Virus record (IMG/VR): IMGVR_UViG_3300021976_000013
Location: 1 to 61,935 of that record
DNA: 61,935 nucleotides
Reading direction: 5' to 3' (one strand)
From: a virus
Position numbers and translations under genes: made by a program. Positions 56,454 through 61,935 of the stretch are shown here, in pieces. The stretch's first letter is position 1. Each line of letters begins with the position of its first letter. Under the pieces are notes generated by a model, which saw nothing but the letters and a program-made list of their open reading frames with translations, did not search any database and was not told where the DNA came from.

Positions 56454-56933
56454 GTGGCATGGAAACTGATCGTTTGCTCACTGATGACCAGCGCACCGCA
56501 GGCCATCCCTCCGAATACCTACACGATCTTGAAATTCCCGTTCGACAACGAATCGGCCGACGCACCGAGCTTGCATGATCCCAAGCAACCGGATACCGGC
56601 CTGACGACGACTGCCAGCAACCCGCGTTCCGGCCTGATCTGGCCTGCCCATGTCGGATGGGCACATCTGAACGGGCTGATCTACTGGCAAGGCGGCGACT
56701 ACACCGAGGTTCGAGATCGGTTCGTCAGAGATCCACTGGAGCTGACCACCGGATACGACTCGACGTGTACGGAAGATCACGCCAAGACTCCAGGCGGGCA
56801 GTACCTCGCGAAGAACTGGGATATGTTCGTTCATCCCCTGACGTCGGTCGGCCTGCTCGTCCAGCACAACGGCTCACGATCGGTCAAGGTGGATTTCGCG
56901 GAATTCAAGATGTCCTATTGGGTGGATCTCTGA
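56454..56933 (+). CDS. Structural protein (putative)
   Basis: A 159-residue protein from GTG 56454. IPPNTYTILKFPFDN, HVGWAHLNGLIYWQGGDYTEVRDRFVR and a C-terminal SVKVDFAEFKMSYWVDL suggest a beta-sandwich virion protein. It starts the right-hand structural block. Family not recognised. Confidence 0.55.
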   Translation: MAWKLIVCSLMTSAPQAIPPNTYTILKFPFDNESADAPSLHDPKQPDTGLTTTASNPRSGLIWPAHVGWAHLNGLIYWQGGDYTEVRDRFVRDPLELTTGYDSTCTEDHAKTPGGQYLAKNWDMFVHPLTSVGLLVQHNGSRSVKVDFAEFKMSYWVDL

Positions 56934-57451
56934 TGCTGCCGATCATGGCACCCCCGACGATCCCCCTGCTCACGATCAAGCGGAACGCGATCCGGCTCGA
57001 CGCGTCCGAGTGGTATCTCAAGGCTCTGGTGGCGCTCTGGGACGCTGGCCGCTGGTGGGGTGTGGATCCGCTCGTACTCGCGGCGCAATGCGCTAAGGAG
57101 ACTTCCTACGGCCGCTTCGGTGGCGCTGTGGTTCCCGGCATGGGCAACACATGCGGGCTGAAGATCCGGAACGCTACCGGCGATCTCAAGGATGATCACG
57201 CGGTGTTCCCGATGGCTGACGGCTTCCCGATAATCGGGGCTGTAGCGCACGCTCACCACTTGCGGCTGTATGCGGGCTTCCCGGTACCGATCGATTCCCC
57301 CGATCCGCGAGCGGTCTATCTGGGACCAGGTACGACCAATTTTGGGAGTGCTCCCCTGGTCGCTCTGCTCGGCGGTCGGTGGGCACCGGCACCGAGCTAC
57401 GGCGTGCAAGTTGAGGGGATCATGGCCAAGCTGGCGAGTACGAGTGTGTGA
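56933..57451 (+). CDS. Lysozyme-like (glucosaminidase-type) protein
   Basis: A 172-residue protein. WWGVDPLVLAAQCAKETSYGRFGG gives a catalytic-type Glu near residue 51 in a KETSYG context, followed by GNTCGLKI and HAHHLRLYAG. This matches mannosyl-glycoprotein endo-beta-N-acetylglucosaminidase-like folds. It lies in the tail module, so it probably cuts peptidoglycan during entry rather than at lysis. ATG overlaps the preceding TGA. Confidence 0.75.
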   Translation: MLPIMAPPTIPLLTIKRNAIRLDASEWYLKALVALWDAGRWWGVDPLVLAAQCAKETSYGRFGGAVVPGMGNTCGLKIRNATGDLKDDHAVFPMADGFPIIGAVAHAHHLRLYAGFPVPIDSPDPRAVYLGPGTTNFGSAPLVALLGGRWAPAPSYGVQVEGIMAKLASTSV

Positions 57452-57464
57452 CGCTTAAGCGTCA
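57449..57464. repeat. Perfect copy of the dispersed 16-bp palindrome
   Basis: TGACGCTTAAGCGTCA, fully palindromic and identical to the consensus of the 20 sites. It begins in the stop codon of the lysozyme-like gene and covers the 5' part of the gap before the fibre genes. The gap also contains a CCTGCT/AGCAGG hairpin and no clear promoter. Confidence 0.8.
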
Positions 57465-57506
57465 GCCTGCTACCTTTGAGCAGGGCCGACGTCAGGAGTA
57501 GATCGT

Positions 57507-57893
57507 ATGGCTGACAACCTAACCGACATTGCCGAAGGTCTAGTGATCGACTGGCTGAATCCAGTGCTCACGGCACCGACGCGGCCGACATCCCCGCTCA
57601 AGGCTCGGCTCTATACGATCATCGGGACTGAATCTGCGGCTGGCACTGAAGTAACCGGTGGATCTTACGCGCAACAGACGGCTACGTTCCCTGCTCATAC
57701 CGGTGGCGTCGCGCTCAACACGAACTTGATCTCTTATACGCTCATGCCAGCGTGCACGGTGGTAGCGGTCGAGATCTGGGATAACGCGGGTGTGGGTCGG
57801 CTCTGGTGGGGACCACTCGCGGCTAACAAGGTCGTCAACCTAGGCGATACGTTCACCTTCCCTATCGGCTCACTCTCGATTGCGATCACCTGA
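57507..57893 (+). CDS. Tail fibre-associated protein
   Basis: A 128-residue protein beginning MADNLTDIAEGLVIDWL and GSYAQQTATFP. This is the common short protein in actinophage tail modules that opens a fibre cluster. Beta-rich, with a WDNAGVGRLWWGPLAA segment. It probably joins the baseplate or fibre. Confidence 0.72.
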   Translation: MADNLTDIAEGLVIDWLNPVLTAPTRPTSPLKARLYTIIGTESAAGTEVTGGSYAQQTATFPAHTGGVALNTNLISYTLMPACTVVAVEIWDNAGVGRLWWGPLAANKVVNLGDTFTFPIGSLSIAIT

Positions 57894-58156
57894 TGGCAGT
57901 TCTCAGCACGGATCAAGTGGGGCTTTGCTTCGCTGACGGAACATGCGCGCGTACGGTCCTGCTCTCGGTGAAGAACACGACGGCTGGTGATACGGCCGAT
58001 CTCGCACAGTGGCTCAAGGTGATCAAGCGCTGTGGGCTGGTCAGCGATACCGGGACCACGATCGCATCATGCTCGATCGCCGGTACGGTGATTACCATTC
58101 CGGCTGGACCGTCTAGCGATGGCGTGTGGGTGCTCGCGGTCGGCGTCGCTGTCTAG
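57893..58156 (+). CDS. Small tail-module protein
   Basis: An 87-residue protein (DGTCARTVLLSVKNTTAGDTADL, then a Gly-rich beta end). ATG overlaps the preceding TGA. It is most likely structural by context. Confidence 0.6.
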   Translation: MAVLSTDQVGLCFADGTCARTVLLSVKNTTAGDTADLAQWLKVIKRCGLVSDTGTTIASCSIAGTVITIPAGPSSDGVWVLAVGVAV

Positions 58157-58165
58157 GGAGAGATC

Positions 58166-58600
58166 ATGGCTCGATATTCTTCCGGTATGACTGCGGCCGG
58201 AGCTGGCACTACCGTCCGGCCGATCTTCGGGATCTTGGCGACTGCGGCCGTGACTCCGCTTCTGCGAGAGGTAGCGCTGTGGAATACCACAGCCGTGGCA
58301 TGCACGTATCGGCTGGTCACGTTTACCGGTGGAACCGCAGGCACCGGGCAGGCAGAGCACAAGTACCGGAATGAAGCGCCGACGGCGATCTGTACCACGT
58401 TCGGGCTGTGGACGGCCGACGCGACGGTGGTCGAGGACACGGGATATCGATTCGTGCTTGGTGCGGCAATCGGCTCGGCAGCGATCCTGACATTCGGTGA
58501 TCTTGGTATGGAATGTGCCCTGGGTGCTACATCCGGGCTCGGACTGGTGGCGGTCGGCACCGGTCAAGTTTGTGAGGTCAGCTTCACGTGGGATGAGTGA
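58166..58600 (+). CDS. Tail-module protein
   Basis: A 144-residue beta-rich protein (REVALWNTTAVACTYRLVTF, AEHKYRNEAPTAI). ATG preceded by AGATC. It resembles small decoration-like proteins in fibre clusters of actinophages. Function inferred from context. Confidence 0.62.
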   Translation: MARYSSGMTAAGAGTTVRPIFGILATAAVTPLLREVALWNTTAVACTYRLVTFTGGTAGTGQAEHKYRNEAPTAICTTFGLWTADATVVEDTGYRFVLGAAIGSAAILTFGDLGMECALGATSGLGLVAVGTGQVCEVSFTWDE

Positions 58601-58603
58601 TCT

Positions 58604-59305
58604 ATGCCTGCGGCTTTCGTCAGTTCGGTTAACACGGCTATGGCGGCGACGGCGTCCACTACAGTGGCTAAGCCTGCCAGCGTGGTATCCGGGACGCTCT
58701 TGGTCGCTATGCACAGTGCCACAACGTCTCTTGTGGCGGACATGCTGGTCACTGGTGGCGGGACATGGAACAGCACTCAAGCACTCTCGCTGACCACTAA
58801 TGCACTGTCTTGCCGAATCTCATGGCGGTTCGCTGGTGGATCTGAACCGGCCACATATACCGTGACGCATACGTCTACTAGCTCAAACGGCGTTATGACC
58901 ATGGTCGCTATCTCGGGTGCCAACCCTTCCATGATCAATCCGGTATACGGAACCGTAGCCAGCGCTACTAGCGCAGCGACGACGATCACCTGTCCGACAG
59001 CAACACCGGTTGCGGCGGACGATCTACAGCTCCGGTATGCCTGCGGATCCGGTGGCGCTTCCTGTACATGGTCATTCGCGGCTGAAAGTCCAGTGGCGAC
59101 GTCGCTGACCAATATCCAGGTCGCCACACTCCGGGCTAACCAGCTCGTCTCATGGCGTCAGCTTGCCAGCGGTGCGGCTGTCGGCACCAACGTGGCGACC
59201 AGCACATTCTCACAGACCAACCGGATCGCTCACACGATTTTGATCCCGTCTGCTCCCGCTGCGGCGGCTGTGATCCCGGAACTGATCATGGGCCGGTACT
59301 CATGA
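58604..59305 (+). CDS. Tail fibre or receptor-binding protein
   Basis: A 233-residue Ser/Thr/Ala/Gly-rich beta protein (VSGTLLVAMHSATTSL, CRISWRFAGGSEPATYTVTHT). It resembles the fibre-type segment of the 813-residue minor tail protein (GGSEPSTYAMTQ, there), so the two share a domain. It may bind the host cell surface. Confidence 0.7.
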   Translation: MPAAFVSSVNTAMAATASTTVAKPASVVSGTLLVAMHSATTSLVADMLVTGGGTWNSTQALSLTTNALSCRISWRFAGGSEPATYTVTHTSTSSNGVMTMVAISGANPSMINPVYGTVASATSAATTITCPTATPVAADDLQLRYACGSGGASCTWSFAAESPVATSLTNIQVATLRANQLVSWRQLASGAAVGTNVATSTFSQTNRIAHTILIPSAPAAAAVIPELIMGRYS

Positions 59306-60375
59306 GCATCCGGTATACGCAGAGCCGACCAGCGGCGACGATCACTCCTCGATCTCGGATCATCACCCCACCAAGCACAGGACCGGCAACGATCTCCGGT
59401 GCGGCAACCTTGGTCGGCTCGGGTGCCCTGTCGGCGAGTGCGTTGGATGTTCAAGAGGGCGCGGCAACGATAGCGGGTAAAGGCACGCTCAGTGCCGCCC
59501 CTGTGGACGTCCAGCTAGGCTCTACGGCTCTGTCAGGCATGGGTACGCTCACCGGTACCGGGCTCAATGTTGATCTAGCTAGCGTGGCTCTCAGCGGCGC
59601 GGGAGCCATGATCTCTAGCGGTCTTAATGTTGACGTCGCAGCGTCAACGCTGGCGGGTAAGGGTACGCTCACCGGCTCGGCTCTCGATACGATTCCCGCG
59701 ACGGGTGCCTACTCTGGTGCGGGTACCTTGATCGCTAGTGCTTTGCCGATCATACAAGCCGGATCATCCTTCGCTTCTGCCGGTACCTTGATCGGCACGG
59801 CGCTCGATGTGGTCATCGCGTCCAGCTCCCTGGCCGGTATGGGCACGATGACCGCTTCAAGCTCCGGAGTCACGGGCGCGGCAACACTGGCCGGTGCTGG
59901 CACTCTGACGGCGAACGCTGTCATAATTCAGGTGTCGAGCGCTGACCTCTCTGGGCGTGGCTCGTTCACGTCGGCTGGCTTGATCTCCCAAATCGCAAGC
60001 GTGTTCCTCTCTGGGCGAGGGACACTGACCGGATCAGCGCTCGACACAATCCCGAGTACGGCAACCTTGCTCGGCATGGGCACGCTGGTAGCCAGCGGAT
60101 CCATACCAGGGGCGATCATCGCGGGTGCCGCTACCCTGGTAGGCACCGGGTATCTCACGGCATCGGGCAGTCTTCCGACTGACGCGGTAGCTTACGATCT
60201 GTCCGGCTCGGTAGTGATCACAAGCAGGGTGTCAGGTGTGGTCGTGATCGTCGGCGAGGTGAGCGGAACCCTACTGATCATGGGCAGGGTGAGCGGCTCG
60301 GAAGTGATCACATCTCGGCTGTCCTCTGCGACTCCGGTTGCTGCCTCTCGGATCACTGCGACTGTGGGAGCGTGA
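59302..60375 (+). CDS. Repeat-rich tail fibre protein
   Basis: A 357-residue protein. Residues ~35-300 are about 13 tandem repeats of ~20 residues with consensus xxxLSGxGTLTGSALDVxxx (Ala/Gly/Thr/Leu-rich), typical of a beta-solenoid stalk. Residues 300-345 contain a shorter ~11-residue repeat (GxVSGxxVI). Such stalks hold receptor-binding tips and can change in length by recombination. It carries palindrome TGACGTCGCAGCGTCA at 59631-59646. Confidence 0.82.
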   Translation: MSIRYTQSRPAATITPRSRIITPPSTGPATISGAATLVGSGALSASALDVQEGAATIAGKGTLSAAPVDVQLGSTALSGMGTLTGTGLNVDLASVALSGAGAMISSGLNVDVAASTLAGKGTLTGSALDTIPATGAYSGAGTLIASALPIIQAGSSFASAGTLIGTALDVVIASSSLAGMGTMTASSSGVTGAATLAGAGTLTANAVIIQVSSADLSGRGSFTSAGLISQIASVFLSGRGTLTGSALDTIPSTATLLGMGTLVASGSIPGAIIAGAATLVGTGYLTASGSLPTDAVAYDLSGSVVITSRVSGVVVIVGEVSGTLLIMGRVSGSEVITSRLSSATPVAASRITATVGA

Positions 60376-60376
60376 C

Positions 60377-60721
60377 ATGCCGGTAGCGAGAGATCTCAAG
60401 TTGTACCAAGGGAACCAAGAGATCTTCACGGTCACCGTGACCAAGGATGATGACGGGCTACCGCAGAACCTCACTGGTCTGGTGGTGAACGTCTACCTGA
60501 AAGCCGCTCGGGAGACTGCCGATCTTGACGCGTCCACAGTCAAGCTCAGCACAAGCACGGGAGAGATCGTTCTTACTACCCCGCTGTCCGGACTGTGCAC
60601 GGTCACTGTGCCAGCGTCGGCGCTGGCTACGGCGGGCCGTCGGTGGTGGCGCTGTGATGTGATCATCGGTGGCCAGGCCAAGACTGCGGCGTTCGGCCCG
60701 TTGCTTGTGGTTGACACGTAA
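60377..60721 (+). CDS. BppU-like baseplate protein
   Basis: A 114-residue protein: ARDLKLYQGNQEIFTVTVTK, LTGLVVNVYLKAAR, and VTVPASALATAGRRWWRCDV match the N-terminal domain of phage BppU-type proteins that dock fibres on the baseplate. ATG 60377 lies 2 nt after the previous stop. Confidence 0.72.
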   Translation: MPVARDLKLYQGNQEIFTVTVTKDDDGLPQNLTGLVVNVYLKAARETADLDASTVKLSTSTGEIVLTTPLSGLCTVTVPASALATAGRRWWRCDVIIGGQAKTAAFGPLLVVDT

Positions 60722-60761
60722 GAGCCAATGATCCAGAAGTTTCGAGAGGCCAGGTAACAAG

Positions 60762-60866
60762 ATGATCATGATACTCCAGATCATCGGATGCACCGTGGCA
60801 TGTGCGCTGATCATCGTCGGTGCTATCGCCACGCTGACCTTGATCGATGATTGGCTGAGACGGTGA
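60762..60866 (+). CDS. Small membrane microprotein
   Basis: A 34-residue protein, one membrane helix (IIGCTVACALIIVGAIATLTL). ATG 60762 has AGGTAACAAG upstream; ATG 60768 is possible. Stop overlaps the HNH start. Confidence 0.5.
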   Translation: MIMILQIIGCTVACALIIVGAIATLTLIDDWLRR

Positions 60867-61168
60867 GCGACGCTGGATTGCGGGGTCACGCTTATCGTGA
60901 AATCCGGGTATGGATGAAAGCCAACCTTCCTTGGCAGTGTCATCGATGCGGGCTACCGATCAGCCGAGAGATCACGGCACGCAACCCCCGGCATCGGATG
61001 GCCTGGTCTGCTGATCACTACCCCATCCCACGCAGTGCGGGCGGGCAGAGTACCAAGGACAATCTCATGCCAGCGCACAACGGATGTAACTCTGATGCGG
61101 GTAACGCACTCAAGGCAGAGCGCATCGAAGAGGTTGCTAACCCACGGTCCCGAGTGTGGGGGATCTAG
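60863..61168 (+). CDS. HNH endonuclease
   Basis: A 101-residue protein from GTG 60863. CHRCGLPI, SADHYPIPRSAGGQST, and NLMPAHNGCNSDAG give a classic HNH site: His in ADH, Asn, and His in AHNGCN. It lies 1 kb from the right end; with the one near the left end it could act at the packaging junction or be a homing enzyme. Confidence 0.85.
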   Translation: MSDAGLRGHAYREIRVWMKANLPWQCHRCGLPISREITARNPRHRMAWSADHYPIPRSAGGQSTKDNLMPAHNGCNSDAGNALKAERIEEVANPRSRVWGI

Positions 61169-61212
61169 GTGTATGCGATATCCCGAGAATTTCGAGAGGT
61201 CAGGATTCTAAG

Positions 61213-61596
61213 ATGATCTACGTTAATCATGATCTGGTGGTAGATCGGATCATGCGCAGCATGGAACGCATAGCCCAAGGTCACGAGATCTGCGGGCATC
61301 CGATCATGGTCATCAGTACTCGTGATCTAAGCTGGTCATATGATCCACTCATTGATGAGTGGGCACGTGGTGAAGGTATGGATACAGCCGAAGTGTGGAA
61401 GGTGGAGATCTACCAGACTGATCACCACCTTCACGCTGTGGTGTATCAGTGGGCTAGAGATGATCAGGACCATAGGATGTGGGATGCGGTAGGCAACGAG
61501 CCTGCTTACGTCACATACCACATGACCTTGGTATCCATGCCACCGATCAAGGGTGCGGTGGGATGGGTGAAGGACAGCGAGGTGATCACGTGCTGA
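61213..61596 (+). CDS. Protein of unknown function
   Basis: A 127-residue protein, acidic, with VDRIMRSMERIAQGHEICGHPIMVI and a C-terminal GWVKDSEVITC. Mixed alpha/beta. No family recognised. Weak AGG site. Confidence 0.55.
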   Translation: MIYVNHDLVVDRIMRSMERIAQGHEICGHPIMVISTRDLSWSYDPLIDEWARGEGMDTAEVWKVEIYQTDHHLHAVVYQWARDDQDHRMWDAVGNEPAYVTYHMTLVSMPPIKGAVGWVKDSEVITC

Positions 61597-61826
61597 TGTG
61601 CGAGTGCTGTGCTCACATCAGTGGGCGTGTGCCTACCCCTGCTGAGTACCGATGGGTAGGACCACGCAGTGTGGTCACGTACCTCTGCCTCTCATGCTGC
61701 ACATGGTGGCGCATGCATGCGTGTGATGACCCATCGTTGATGCCGATCAAGGTGACTGGTATCCGCATGCCGATGTTGGAACGTGTGGGGTATCGGCACT
61801 ACCTGAACGAGTGGGTAACGGCATGA
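61596..61826 (+). CDS. Cys-rich zinc-binding-like protein
   Basis: A 76-residue protein: CECCAHISG at the start and YLCLSCCTWWRMHAC in the middle, five or more closely spaced Cys. ATG 61596 overlaps the previous TGA; GTG 61590 is possible. Confidence 0.55.
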   Translation: MCECCAHISGRVPTPAEYRWVGPRSVVTYLCLSCCTWWRMHACDDPSLMPIKVTGIRMPMLERVGYRHYLNEWVTA

Positions 61827-61831
61827 TCATA

Positions 61832-61882
61832 GGGGGTATCGGCATGCTGGGGGTATTCGATCAAGGGGGGTATTCGATCTTG
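61832..61882. repeat. Right-end G-rich direct repeats
   Basis: Three units: GGGGGTATCGG (61832), GGGGGTATTCGATC (61849) and GGGGGGTATTCGATCTTG (61865). The last closely matches the left-end copy at 27-47. A CCGCAGGTCAGAG fragment of the dispersed repeat follows (61889-61901), then TTTTTTAG. The last 110 bp has no gene. Confidence 0.6.
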
Positions 61883-61935
61883 CATACCCGCAGGTCAGAG
61901 GCGTGATTTTTTAGGGGGAGCTGCTGGCGTCCGAC

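Noticed and set aside
1-61935. CRISPR arrays
   Set aside because: I saw no regularly spaced direct repeats with unique spacers; the dispersed repeats are too far apart and of varied orientation.
1-61935. tRNA genes
   Set aside because: No cloverleaf with GGTTCRANNC arm was found in intergenic DNA. The GGTTCC-type stems at 47129 and 46036 belong to the repeated leader.
1-61935. A Dam-like methylase gene to explain GATC enrichment
   Set aside because: No protein in the window shows a DPPY/NPPY plus FxGxG methylase pattern.
1-61935. Integrase and attP
   Set aside because: No tyrosine or serine recombinase signature was found among the proteins; the HTH proteins are too small.

Overview
The window reads as a complete or nearly complete genome of a siphovirus of an actinobacterium, probably Streptomyces or a relative. 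The host assignment rests on a WhiB-family regulator, an FDxHR-type zinc-binding protein, leaderless start codons, GTG starts, the actinophage-style minor tail protein and lysis cassette, and an SpdB-like/TraSA-like pair typical of actinobacterial conjugative elements. The two window ends share a short direct repeat and lie next to the terminase genes, as expected for a genome opened at cos. I see no integrase, no canonical lysogeny repressor, and no tRNA, rRNA or CRISPR array.

Layout. (1) 0.1-18.0 kb, rightward: HNH endonuclease, small and large terminase, portal, protease, HK97-fold capsid, connectors, a tandem pair of related structural proteins, tail tube, tail-assembly chaperones with a canonical -1 frameshift site, a tape measure with an NlpC/P60-like domain, a large minor tail protein, and three tandem paralogues that are probably fibre proteins. 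(2) 18.2-23.4 kb, rightward: lysis cassette (small membrane proteins, amidase endolysin, holin), then a small HTH protein, a WhiB-HTH fusion, a lipoprotein and unknowns. (3) 23.6-27.5 kb, leftward: SSB-like protein, Cas4/RecB-like nuclease, two related zinc-finger microproteins, DEAD/DEAH helicase. (4) 27.6-34.2 kb, rightward: two ParB-domain proteins, XRE regulator, primase-helicase, family A DNA polymerase. (5) 34.3-42.1 kb, rightward: Hjc-like resolvase and a string of very small, overlapping accessory genes, then a secreted lamin-tail protein and a papain-like protease. (6) 42.3-49.4 kb, leftward: accessory genes including a SprT-like metalloprotein, an HNH protein, a YdjM-like membrane hydrolase and cysteine-rich microproteins. 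(7) 49.6-56.4 kb, rightward: SpdB-like membrane protein plus FtsK/TraSA-like translocase and further small genes. (8) 56.4-61.9 kb, rightward: lysozyme-like enzyme, tail-fibre or receptor-binding proteins, BppU-like protein, HNH endonuclease.

Four genome-wide DNA signals stand out. GATC occurs about 7-8 times more often than expected, in every codon phase, and immediately precedes at least 25 start codons. A 16-bp palindrome, TGAC-N8-GTCA with core nCTTAAGn, occurs exactly 20 times against about one expected. An inverted repeat CTTGAC-N5-GTCAAG overlaps the -35 box of about ten predicted early promoters, three of them with leaderless starts. A family of about 110-bp intergenic repeats occurs in both orientations. 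In addition, a pair of about 140-nt conserved leaders precedes two leftward genes and looks like a structured regulatory RNA. ParB-like proteins, a TraSA-like translocase, dispersed palindromes and the lack of an integrase together suggest, as inference, a phage that can persist as an extrachromosomal element.
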